Shown one piece after another: positions 1 to 8,474 of a stretch of 64,000 nt of DNA (its first letter is position 1; every line of letters begins with the position of its first letter). The notes below the pieces were generated by a model. It was not told where the DNA came from. It worked only from the letters and a program-made list of their open reading frames with translations, and searched no databases. The position numbers and the translations under genes are program-made. The DNA lies in the NCBI GenBank assembly GCA_005788815.1, contig SYAZ01000068.1, forward strand, positions 1 through 64,000. The letters run 5' to 3'. The stretch comes from Actinomycetota bacterium (GTDB taxonomy: Bacteria; Actinomycetota; Acidimicrobiia; Acidimicrobiales; Ilumatobacteraceae).

Positions 1-1
1 G

Positions 2-103
2 CGTGTATCTATGGCTCGTGCATCACGTGAACGTGCAGAAACTGAGTTTGACTATGAAGTTTTGGCAGGGCGTTTAGGAAATGTCTTGAAGGTCGGGCAA
101 TGA
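2..103 (+). CDS. C-terminal fragment of an upstream CDS (possibly GT4-type glycosyltransferase; tail ...SRERAETEFDYEVLAGRLGNVLKVGQ)
   Basis: Open frame from window edge to TGA at 101-103; overlaps the next ATG; tail resembles glycosyltransferase C-termini. Confidence 0.45.
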   Translation, partial: RVSMARASRERAETEFDYEVLAGRLGNVLKVGQ

Positions 104-612
104 TGGACACCATGAAAGGCCGCGCAATTATTCAGATCAATGCGTTGCTGACACTTGTGTTTATCGTGACATCGCTCGCGGCGGTCGTTGTATTCGACCA
201 GCCGTGGAAAGCCATTGCCGTCACCGTTTGTCTGGTGTGTTTCTCGGTGGGTGTTGTGGCGTTTCTGTGGGGGTATTGGACAGCGGTGCAACGTAGTAGA
301 GAAGACGAGATTTCTGTTGCGGCTCTCTATTTTCTTGTAGATGGCGCAGCTCCTTCACGCGTTAGTCGGATGTTGAATGGGGTACTTCTCGTCCAAGTAG
401 TTGTGGCGATTGCAACAGCAATTGCGCGCTCATCCACCGATGGCAAAGCAGGGAGCACACTTGCCTTTGGCATTTTGGTCCCCATGATGGGACTGGGCAT
501 GAATGGCCTGTGGGGAGCGACTCACGGCAAGTTTTCTCCCCGTTTTCAAGCACAAACCGAGGTGATGCCACCGGAGAGCACCGAAACAAGGCAAGATAAA
601 GACCATGACTGA
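100..612 (+). CDS. hypothetical membrane protein
   Basis: ORF with about four hydrophobic segments; ATGA coupling upstream and overlap with next gene. Confidence 0.7.
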   Translation: MMDTMKGRAIIQINALLTLVFIVTSLAAVVVFDQPWKAIAVTVCLVCFSVGVVAFLWGYWTAVQRSREDEISVAALYFLVDGAAPSRVSRMLNGVLLVQVVVAIATAIARSSTDGKAGSTLAFGILVPMMGLGMNGLWGATHGKFSPRFQAQTEVMPPESTETRQDKDHD

Positions 613-1039
613 TCGTGCCGCGCAGACCATTCTTATCGACGCTCCTGCCTCGAAGTGTCTCGAGATTGTTCTTGATTTCGAGCGTTATCCCGAGTGGGCT
701 CAAGATATTAAGGAAACCACGGTTCGCTCTCGCGATGCCGAAGGTCGTGCAAGTCATGTTGAATATCGTGCCTCTGCACTTGGTCGCAGTACTCATTACA
801 CACTCGAGTACAACTATTCAGAACTTCCATCTCGTTTGTCGTGGCACATTGTTGAAGGCGACATCATGCGCGCAATTGATGGTGCGTACTCTTTTGTTGA
901 AGTCGATGGAGGCACACAAGTGTTTTACGAACTTGACATTGAACTTGTTGTGCCGCTTCCCGGATTCGTGAAGCGTCGTGCTGAAGCACGCATTTTGATT
1001 GAGGCCGTGAAAGAACTGAAGGCTCGCGCAGAGTCGTGA
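605..1039 (+). CDS. SRPBCC / polyketide cyclase-like protein
   Basis: START-like pattern ('APASKCLEIVLDFERYPEWAQDIKE'). Confidence 0.8.
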   Translation: MTDRAAQTILIDAPASKCLEIVLDFERYPEWAQDIKETTVRSRDAEGRASHVEYRASALGRSTHYTLEYNYSELPSRLSWHIVEGDIMRAIDGAYSFVEVDGGTQVFYELDIELVVPLPGFVKRRAEARILIEAVKELKARAES

Positions 1040-1905
1040 GTTCTATCGGAATTGATGTCGGTGGCACCAAGTGTCACGGCGTCCGTGTTGATGTAAAAGG
1101 CGAAGTACTAGCAGAGGTTCGCTACCCAACGCCACCTGTTGCAGAATTAGTGCCATTGCTGGGCTCCATGTTCAAAGAATTAGGCGGAACAACTGCGTTG
1201 GGGATCGGTGTTCCAGGCCTGATTACGCCAGAAGGGGTAGTGAAGGCCTCGCCAAATATGCCGGGTGCTTTCAATATTCCTGTTGGTCCACAGTTGCGCG
1301 AACAACTTGGCATCGCTGTGCATGTAGAGAACGATGCAACCATGGCGGCGTTTGGTGAATGGAAAGCGGGCGCTGCGCGTGGTGCCGAGAATGCAGTGAT
1401 GGTCACGCTTGGTACCGGAATCGGTGGTGGCATTGTTATGTCTGGAAAGTTGCAGCGTGGTGCCAACGGATTTGCGGGCGAGATTGGGCACATGGTGGTG
1501 CAACGTGATGGCGCTGAATGCGTGTGTGGCAGACGCGGTTGTTGGGAACGGTATGCCTCAGGCTCTGCGCTCAAGATGTTGAGTGGTGGCTCTTCTGGTG
1601 AAGAAGTGTTTGCCGCAGCGGCTGCAGGGGATGCGCGCGCCTTGGAAGTAGTTGATACTTACGCACAATGGATTGCCGTGGGGTTAGCAAGTCTCACAAA
1701 CATTTGCGATCCAGAAATCATTGTTCTTGGTGGTGGAGTTGTTGACTCTGTTGGTGTCGTAATGGATGCGGTGCGTACAAGTTTTATTGACGCGTTGTAC
1801 TCAGCGCAGTGGCGTGCACACCCACAACTTGTTACTGCCGAATTAGGTACACGTGCCGGAGCTATTGGAAGTGCACTAATGGTGTTGGAAACGGTCGATC
1901 GTTAA
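1036..1905 (+). CDS. ROK family sugar kinase (glucokinase-like)
   Basis: 'IGIDVGGTKCHGV', 'GTGIGGGIV', ROK zinc motif 'CVCGRRGCWE'. Confidence 0.92.
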   Translation: MSSIGIDVGGTKCHGVRVDVKGEVLAEVRYPTPPVAELVPLLGSMFKELGGTTALGIGVPGLITPEGVVKASPNMPGAFNIPVGPQLREQLGIAVHVENDATMAAFGEWKAGAARGAENAVMVTLGTGIGGGIVMSGKLQRGANGFAGEIGHMVVQRDGAECVCGRRGCWERYASGSALKMLSGGSSGEEVFAAAAAGDARALEVVDTYAQWIAVGLASLTNICDPEIIVLGGGVVDSVGVVMDAVRTSFIDALYSAQWRAHPQLVTAELGTRAGAIGSALMVLETVDR

Positions 1906-3374
1906 TCAATGACTGTGTCGGCAGATTCCCACTGCCGCGAACGTTCCACTGCACGTAGCCATTGAGCATGGGAATTATCTGTGGCCTGTGGTTCGAATCG
2001 TTCATCAAGAGTCCACATCTGGCCAATCTCTTCAACTGATCCCCACACGTCTTCGGCAAGACCAGCAAGGTACGCAGCGCCTAAAGCGGTTGTTTCGTGA
2101 TCAGTTGGTCGAAGCACGGGTACACCCAGTTCATTTGCTTGTCGTTGCACCATTGCATTCATGACAGAAGCACCGCCATCGACGCGAAGTTCGGTCAACT
2201 GCACACCGCCGGCATGAGTCATTGCTTCAATTGCGTCTCGTGTTTGATACACCATTGCATCGACCACGGCGCGCGCAATATGTGCCTTGGTGGTGCCACG
2301 AGTGATTCCAACAATTGTTCCGCGTGCATAAGGGTCCCACCACGGACTGCCAAGACCAGTGAAAGCGGGAACGACGTACACGCCACCAGCATCGGGAACT
2401 GATTCAGCGAGTGGTCCAATTTCTGAAGATTCAGAAATGATGCCGAGTCCATCTCGTAGCCATTGCACTGCAGCACCAGTGACAAAGATGGCGCCTTCGA
2501 GTGCATACGTGGGGTGGCCGTCACCAAGATCCCATGCAACTGTTGTCAACATTCCTTCTGCAGGTTCAGGGCACACAGTGCCGATGTTGAGCAGAACAAA
2601 GCTTCCGGTGCCGTATGTATTTTTCGCCATTCCAACTTTGGTGCACGCTTGACCGAAGAGAGCTGATTGTTGGTCACCTGCAATCCCGGAGATAGGAATG
2701 CCATTTGGAACTCCAGAGAGTTGTGTTGTGACGCCGTATCTGGAACTTGATGGTCTGACTTCGGCGAGAACGGCACGTGGTACTTGCAGTAATTCACACA
2801 TCGCGTCGCTCCATTGCATTTTTCGTATGTCGAACAGCATGGTGCGGCTTGCATTGCTGGGGTCTGTCACAAAAGAGGCGCCGTGCGTGAGGTTCCACAC
2901 AATCCAAGAGTCAATGGTGCCGATGCAGAGATGTTCTGTGGGAGGGGTCTCGACATTGCGCAGCAGCCATGCTGCTTTAGTGCCAGAGAAGTATGGATCA
3001 AGGACAAGACCAGTAGTTGCTCTCACGACGTCGAGGTGGGGAAGTAGTTCGGTGCAACGTTGTGCAGTACGTCTGTCTTGCCACACAATCGCGCGCGCGC
3101 ATGGTTGACCATTTCTTTTGTCCCACGCCACAACGGTCTCTCGTTGATTTGTGATTCCAATGGCTGCAATGGGTTCAGTGAGTTGAGCACAGACCGTGGA
3201 CAAAGTGGAGAGGACTGCCGACCAAATCTCTTGGGCGTCGTGTTCTACCCATCCGCCGTGGGGAAAATACTGAGGGAACTCTTCGTATGCAGAAAAGGAG
3301 GGTCGCCCATCGTCAAACACTGCGCGAGTGCGAACGCCCGTTGTGCCAGCGTCAATTGCAAGTACAACTCCCAT
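1902..3374 (-). CDS. glpK: glycerol kinase
   Basis: FGGY family: 'AIDAGTTGVRTRAVFD', 'GITNQRETVVAWDK', 'GIAGDQQSALFGQ', 'AYLAGLAEDVW'. Confidence 0.92.
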   Translation of the reverse strand: MGVVLAIDAGTTGVRTRAVFDDGRPSFSAYEEFPQYFPHGGWVEHDAQEIWSAVLSTLSTVCAQLTEPIAAIGITNQRETVVAWDKRNGQPCARAIVWQDRRTAQRCTELLPHLDVVRATTGLVLDPYFSGTKAAWLLRNVETPPTEHLCIGTIDSWIVWNLTHGASFVTDPSNASRTMLFDIRKMQWSDAMCELLQVPRAVLAEVRPSSSRYGVTTQLSGVPNGIPISGIAGDQQSALFGQACTKVGMAKNTYGTGSFVLLNIGTVCPEPAEGMLTTVAWDLGDGHPTYALEGAIFVTGAAVQWLRDGLGIISESSEIGPLAESVPDAGGVYVVPAFTGLGSPWWDPYARGTIVGITRGTTKAHIARAVVDAMVYQTRDAIEAMTHAGGVQLTELRVDGGASVMNAMVQRQANELGVPVLRPTDHETTALGAAYLAGLAEDVWGSVEEIGQMWTLDERFEPQATDNSHAQWLRAVERSRQWESADTVID

Positions 3375-4174
3375 CAGGTGTTGCCTTCTGCCTCTGCGAT
3401 CAATGCAATGAGTTCTTGTTGGATAAGCGGAGAACTGGCGAGTACCTGCTCGGGTGTGACGGGCTCACCCGCATAGTTAGTAACAACGGCGCCTGCCTCT
3501 GTGGCGATGATTTGTCCGGCGACTAGATCCCACGAATGCAAATGTTCTTCGAAGTAGGCGTCGAGTCGTCCGCAGGCAACGAAACATAGGTCCACAGCGG
3601 CTGCGCCAAATCGACGAACATCGCGCACCTTCATGACCATGTGTGCAACCCGTTGTGCATGTGCCTGTCTTTCACTGATTCGGTAACTAAAGCCCGTGCA
3701 GACCATTGCATCTGTTAGCAAAGAATTCTTTCGACACGAGATAGTTGCGCCATTCATCGTTGCGCCTTCGTTGCGAGATGCACTGAACATTTCCCCAAGT
3801 GCTGGGACATATACGGCGCCGGCAAGTGGGCCGTCTTCGTCAACTGCGCCAATGGACACTGCCCACATAGGAATGTCGAAGAAAAAGTTAGAGGTTCCAT
3901 CAATCGGATCGATGTGCCATGTAATGCCAGAGGTACCTGACTTTGACGCACCTTCTTCGCCAACAATTGCATCGTCAGCGCGTATCTGTGCAAGACCTGC
4001 AGTAATGAGTTCTTCACTTGCTTTGTCGTACTGGGTCACCATGTCTGTAGGGGAAGATTTGGTCGTTGCGGTGACGTCGCCACTCTTGCGTCCACGTAAG
4101 GCCATATCGCCTGCCTGGCGGGCGAGGGTCTCTGCAACGTTTCGCAGTTCGCTACCAAGAGAAGTCGACATCAT
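3374..4174 (-). CDS. inositol monophosphatase family protein
   Basis: 'IVGEEG', 'WHIDPIDGTSNF', 'SWDLVAGQIIATEAGA'; start set at MMSTSLGSEL, not the longer ORF start at 4309. Confidence 0.88.
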   Translation of the reverse strand: MMSTSLGSELRNVAETLARQAGDMALRGRKSGDVTATTKSSPTDMVTQYDKASEELITAGLAQIRADDAIVGEEGASKSGTSGITWHIDPIDGTSNFFFDIPMWAVSIGAVDEDGPLAGAVYVPALGEMFSASRNEGATMNGATISCRKNSLLTDAMVCTGFSYRISERQAHAQRVAHMVMKVRDVRRFGAAAVDLCFVACGRLDAYFEEHLHSWDLVAGQIIATEAGAVVTNYAGEPVTPEQVLASSPLIQQELIALIAEAEGNT

Positions 4175-4443
4175 TTTCTGTCGACCGTCTCGCGCCACTC
4201 GCCAAGTGCACGCAGTGCAAGAACCGCGACAATTGCTGTTCCTGCTGCGGTGAGAACTGCTCCAATCAAAATGCCAAGACCTTGAGGAGTTGCACATGAG
4301 CCTTCGCATTGCACATCAACGAGGCCATAACCAATCAATGCGCCGGCGAGACCGCCAACGAGAATTGTAATGAAAGCGATAGCTCGTGCTGCAGTAGAGG
4401 GAAGTGCAGATAGCGATACAGAGGGGTCATTCACGTCCCCCAT
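4171..4443 (-). CDS. small hypothetical membrane protein
   Basis: 90 aa, two hydrophobic segments, ATGA-type overlap with the IMPase gene. Confidence 0.65.
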   Translation of the reverse strand: MGDVNDPSVSLSALPSTAARAIAFITILVGGLAGALIGYGLVDVQCEGSCATPQGLGILIGAVLTAAGTAIVAVLALRALGEWRETVDRK

Positions 4444-4484
4444 CGTAGGCGTCTTCCTCTGGGGCTGAACTAGCGTGATGCGAA

Positions 4485-5741
4485 GTGGCTACTCATCGTT
4501 CAATACTTCACGTAGACATGGACGCTTTTTATGTCTCAGTAGAACTCTTGCGTCATCCAGAGTTGCATGGTCTGCCTGTCGTAGTTGGCGGCACGGCGGG
4601 TCGAGGAGTGGTGTCGGCCGCTTCGTATGAGGCACGTCGATACGGGGTGTATTCAGCGATGTCGTCAGCAACGGCGCGCAAACTATGCCCGAACGCGGTA
4701 TTTCTTCCGCCAGATATTTCTCACTACATCGAGGTCAGTCGCCATTTGCACACCGTCTTTGAGTCATTTACTCCGCTTGTCGAACAGATCTCTGTTGATG
4801 AAGCGTTTATGGATGTCAGTGGAGCTACCACGTTGATGGGTGATGCAGTCTCGATTGCTTGGCAATTACGTGAACGAGTGATGGCAGAGACCAAGTTGTC
4901 GTGCAGTGTGGGAATTGCACCCAATAAATTTCTCGCCAAGTTGGCATCAGAGCATGCAAAACCAAAAGCAACGGCAGATGGAATCAACCCAGGACATCAA
5001 GTTTTTGAGGTGAAGCCCGGCGATGAATTGCACTTCTTGCTTCCTCTCCCTGTGCAAGCGCTATGGGGTGTAGGTCCAGCGACGCTAAAGAAACTCGAAT
5101 CAATTGGTGTTCGTCGTGTGTCTGATTTGGCACAACTCGATGAGGCGGTGGTCTGTGCCGCAGTCGGCGATGCTCACGGACGCCACTTGTATGCATTGGC
5201 TCACGGTAGAGACAATCGATCAGTTGAACCAGAACGAATCGCCAAATCAATTGGGCATGAGGAAACTTTTGCTCACGACCTCACCACGCACGACGAATTG
5301 CGAGTAGAGCTTGTGAGATTGTGCGATGCCGTTGCGCGTCGCACAAGAGAAGCCGGTGTGGCGGCTGGCACTTTGATGTTGAAATTGAAATTCTCCTCTT
5401 TTGAATCGGTAACACGGTCGGTCACGCCGTCCATGCCACTCACCACGGGGCCATCAATGGTGGCGGCACTTGAACCATTATTGGCAACACTGGACTGCAG
5501 TCAGGGGGTGCGTCTCATTGGTGTCCACGCCCAGAAACTCTCTGAAGAGGCATTGCGGGCTCCTCGTCTGTTTGATGACAGCGAGGGTTCACTCGAAGAC
5601 ATTGAGGAGCAATGGCAGCCTGCAAGCAAAGCCATCGACTCGATAGTTGACAAGTTTGGTGCGGGCACAATCGGGCCAGCCAGTGGAATGGATCGGCGAA
5701 AGCCGGGGGAAAATCCGTTTGGTCCTGTCCTCGAAGACTAA
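4485..5741 (+). CDS. dinB: DNA polymerase IV (Y-family)
   Basis: 'ILHVDMDAFYVSVE', 'SVDEAFMDVSG', 'SVGIAPNKFLAKLAS'. Confidence 0.95.
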   Translation: MATHRSILHVDMDAFYVSVELLRHPELHGLPVVVGGTAGRGVVSAASYEARRYGVYSAMSSATARKLCPNAVFLPPDISHYIEVSRHLHTVFESFTPLVEQISVDEAFMDVSGATTLMGDAVSIAWQLRERVMAETKLSCSVGIAPNKFLAKLASEHAKPKATADGINPGHQVFEVKPGDELHFLLPLPVQALWGVGPATLKKLESIGVRRVSDLAQLDEAVVCAAVGDAHGRHLYALAHGRDNRSVEPERIAKSIGHEETFAHDLTTHDELRVELVRLCDAVARRTREAGVAAGTLMLKLKFSSFESVTRSVTPSMPLTTGPSMVAALEPLLATLDCSQGVRLIGVHAQKLSEEALRAPRLFDDSEGSLEDIEEQWQPASKAIDSIVDKFGAGTIGPASGMDRRKPGENPFGPVLED

Positions 5742-5803
5742 ACAATCGCAAGATTCACCTCTTCTGCATTGTTTTTAGGTTCCCAGAGTGAGACAATCAA
5801 GAT

Positions 5804-6133
5804 GTGCCACTTTCAGATGACGAACAAAGAATTCTTCGAGAGATCGAAGAACAACTTCAGACCGATGAGAAGTTTGCTAACGCAGTTTCTTCTGCTGGGT
5901 TGTACAAACACTCTGCCCGCACCGTGTGGCGTTCGTCGGTGGGGATGCTGCTTGCACTCATCGCAGTTGTAGCCACTTTGCAAATTCATTATTTGGTGGC
6001 GTTTGGCGCATTTGTTGTCATGCTCGGATTCGCAGTTTCTATTGAACGTCAGTTGCGTATGATCGGTCGTGCTGGCGTACAAGATTTCGCACAGAACATT
6101 CGACGACCACGAGTGAAGTTTCCTCGCGGATAA
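5804..6133 (+). CDS. DUF3040-type small membrane protein
   Basis: 'MPLSDDEQRILREIEEQL' N-terminus and two TM segments. Confidence 0.75.
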   Translation: MPLSDDEQRILREIEEQLQTDEKFANAVSSAGLYKHSARTVWRSSVGMLLALIAVVATLQIHYLVAFGAFVVMLGFAVSIERQLRMIGRAGVQDFAQNIRRPRVKFPRG

Positions 6134-6157
6134 TGGTTCTGCGCTACGGTAAGACCT

Positions 6158-6451
6158 GTGCCGGCAGCCAATAATCAGAAGTCACTGGGAGTATTTTCCT
6201 GGGCAATTGTCGCAGCTGTCCTTATTCGGCCGCACCTCTGGATGACTGCACTACGTCAATTAGTGCGTCTTGCGCCGAGTCGATGGTGGGCACATGCACC
6301 GTTTCTTCCCATTCCTCCGCGCAATTACATGGAGTTTCGCCTGGTCACTCAATACGGCGGAGGTCATGGTGCCCCCCAAGGAGACGTACAGGTGGTCGAT
6401 GTGGTGGACTATCTGAGATGGTGCAAGCAATGGAACAGAGACTTTTCGTGA
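6158..6451 (+). CDS. conserved actinobacterial hypothetical protein
   Basis: 97 aa ORF filling the gap between neighbours. Confidence 0.6.
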   Translation: MPAANNQKSLGVFSWAIVAAVLIRPHLWMTALRQLVRLAPSRWWAHAPFLPIPPRNYMEFRLVTQYGGGHGAPQGDVQVVDVVDYLRWCKQWNRDFS

Positions 6452-6494
6452 AGCGACGGCCTATCACCGCTGCTAGGGCTATTGGTAGATAGTC

Positions 6495-6992
6495 ATGCGA
6501 AGCGCGCTCGTACTCAATGCAACGTACGAACCGCTCAGTGTCGTGTCTGCTCGTCGAGCCATCTGCTTGGTGTTGTGCGATAAAGCAGATGTAGTTGCCG
6601 ACGACGGCACCGAAATTCACTCAGAGAAATTGTCTATGGCCGGGCCAATAGTTATTCGATTGCGCTATGTGGTCAAGGTTCCTTATCACCGACATACCGC
6701 AATGTCTCGGCGCGCTGTGTTTGCGCGAGACAATCATCGGTGTGGCTATTGCGGCGAAACAGCCGACAGCATCGACCATGTCATGCCACGCTCACGAGGC
6801 GGAAAAAATGTATGGGAGAACGTCATCGCTGCATGTCGCGGTTGCAATTTGCGCAAGCGAGATCGGACACCAGAGGAGGCAGGCATGCACCTATCGACGG
6901 TGCCCCGCGCGCCTCGAGAAATGTCTTGGATCACTTATGCAGTACAGCGCGTACCAGAGGAGTGGAAGCCGTTCTTGGCTGAAGCAAGTTAA
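6495..6992 (+). CDS. HNH endonuclease
   Basis: 'CGYCGETADSIDHVMPRSRGGKNVWENVIAACRGCNLRKRDRTPEEAG'. Confidence 0.92.
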   Translation: MRSALVLNATYEPLSVVSARRAICLVLCDKADVVADDGTEIHSEKLSMAGPIVIRLRYVVKVPYHRHTAMSRRAVFARDNHRCGYCGETADSIDHVMPRSRGGKNVWENVIAACRGCNLRKRDRTPEEAGMHLSTVPRAPREMSWITYAVQRVPEEWKPFLAEAS

Positions 6993-7010
6993 GTACGCAA
7001 GAGTGGTGGG

Positions 7011-7667
7011 ATGACGATGGCCTCGCTCTCTTGGTTGCGCCATAACTGGGTAGGCACGGCCAGTGATTTTCACTCGAAAGATCTGCCGGTACAACGTGCA
7101 TTGTGGTTGTGCTCAGCAGAGTCGCCGGCTCTGATTCTTGGATCAACACAAGATCATGCAGATGTACTCGTCGATGCGGCAGCGAATTCGGGAATCGAGA
7201 TTGTGCGCCGACGCAGTGGGGGCGGAGCGGTGTACGTAGCTCCCCATGATTCGGTGTGGCTAGATATCACAATCAGTAGAGAAGACCCGTTGTGGCAGGA
7301 CGATGTCAGCGCATCGATGATGTGGTTAGGCGATGTGTTTGTTCAAGCACTACGGCCATGGGTTCATGCGAAAACTTTCCGAGGAACATTTGACAACGGC
7401 GACATTGGTCGTGCCGTGTGTTTTGCAAGTGCAGCACCTGGCGAAGTTTTTGTGGGTGAAAACAAACTTGTTGGAATTAGTCAACGTCGAAACCGCGAGG
7501 GTGCTCGATTTCAATGTGTGTTGTATCGGCAATGGAATCCCCATGTCTGGACTTCACTGTTTGCATCGCTTGATGTTCAAAAACGAATACGCGATATGCA
7601 GGTGGCAACAATTGCTGCACCTGCGAGTGACATTGCTGATGCAGTGATGTCTGCCTTGCCGCACTGA
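7011..7667 (+). CDS. lipoate/biotin protein ligase family (LplA-like)
   Basis: 'PALILGSTQ', 'RRRSGGGAVYVAPHDSVWLDI', 'GENKLVGISQRR'. Confidence 0.82.
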   Translation: MTMASLSWLRHNWVGTASDFHSKDLPVQRALWLCSAESPALILGSTQDHADVLVDAAANSGIEIVRRRSGGGAVYVAPHDSVWLDITISREDPLWQDDVSASMMWLGDVFVQALRPWVHAKTFRGTFDNGDIGRAVCFASAAPGEVFVGENKLVGISQRRNREGARFQCVLYRQWNPHVWTSLFASLDVQKRIRDMQVATIAAPASDIADAVMSALPH

Positions 7668-7735
7668 CGCCGGCCTAAATCGTCAGCAGTTACAAATTTC
7701 AAACCACTTTTTGCGAACCCTTTTTGGCGTCCCAG

Positions 7736-7840
7736 TGGAGCCCGATTGGGGAGTTGTGGGGGCAGTGGGGAACAAAGTGGAGATAAATGGGTCAAGGTGG
7801 TTGACAGTGGGGCAAAGTGGGGATTAAGGTGACCCGTGGG
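7736..7840 (+). promoter_or_regulatory. array of about ten MraZ-type boxes (TGGG/TGGA/TGGT) with about 10-bp periodicity
   Basis: TGG at 7736, 7747, 7757, 7766, 7778, 7788, 7798, 7808, 7818, 7837; exact 10-bp spacing from 7778 to 7818; immediately upstream of mraZ. Confidence 0.8.
7801..7830 (+). promoter_or_regulatory. candidate SigA/HrdB-type promoter for the mra operon
   Basis: TTGACA (7801-7806), 18-bp spacer, TAAGGT (7825-7830); embedded in the box array. Confidence 0.5.
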
Positions 7841-7872
7841 AGGAGCGGAGTTCCCCCGGGAAGGCGGAGACT

Positions 7873-8289
7873 GTGTTTGTCGGAGTGCACGAGCGACAAC
7901 TCGACCCGAAAGGTCGTCTCGCTCTCCCTGCTGCATTTCGTCCCCGTCTCGAGCCGCGCTGTTACTTGGCCTTTGGCCGCGACAAGTGCATCGATGTTTT
8001 GACTGCTGAGGCATTTGAGCAGGTCGCTCAAGAGATGCTGGAGAAGGTTCGTAACGGCGAGATGTCGCTCAATGAGCGCCGTGCGCTTGCAGCCAACACC
8101 ATTGAAGTAACTATCGACGCCCAGGGTCGCATCAATATTGATGAAAAATTGCGTTCATACGCCGGAGTAGTGCTTGGCGAAAAAGTGGTCGTTGCCGGTT
8201 CTTTTGATCGCATTGAAATTTGGGAGCCCGTTCGTCACGAACGCAACATCAGCGTGGGCACCGAACAAATCGCTGGAGCGGGCGCGTGA
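7873..8289 (+). CDS. mraZ: transcriptional regulator MraZ
   Basis: 'FVGVHERQLDPKGRLALPAAFR', 'IEVTIDAQGRINIDEKLRSYAG'; first gene of dcw cluster. Confidence 0.95.
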   Translation: MFVGVHERQLDPKGRLALPAAFRPRLEPRCYLAFGRDKCIDVLTAEAFEQVAQEMLEKVRNGEMSLNERRALAANTIEVTIDAQGRINIDEKLRSYAGVVLGEKVVVAGSFDRIEIWEPVRHERNISVGTEQIAGAGA

Positions 8290-8322
8290 TCGTCAATGCT
8301 TCGCACGTTTCTTCAATCAGCC

Positions 8323-8460
8323 AGTGGTCGTCGGCCTTTGGCAGTCTCCCGGATGGCACGGTGGTTAGCTCCAACTCCGCCCGCTACCATCGCGCACGCA
8401 CCGGGGATACATCCGGGCGGCATTTGCTGTCCGGGAGGCTGCCATCGGCCGACGATTGTT
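8323..8460 (+). ncRNA. structured rsmH (mraW) leader RNA candidate
   Basis: 8323-8336 pairs with 8447-8460, 8339-8352 with 8431-8444, 8353-8358 with 8425-8430 (34 pairs incl. G-U, one 2x2 internal loop); ends 14 nt before rsmH ATG. Confidence 0.75.
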
Positions 8461-8474
8461 CGTCGGGTGCAATC

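Noticed and set aside
4175-4309. N-terminal extension of the IMPase ORF
   Set aside because: Overlaps the upstream membrane-protein gene; homologous region starts at MMSTSLGSEL.
8220-8474. 85-aa N-terminal extension of the rsmH ORF
   Set aside because: Overlaps mraZ and the structured leader; homology begins at MNGAFEHVSVM (8475).
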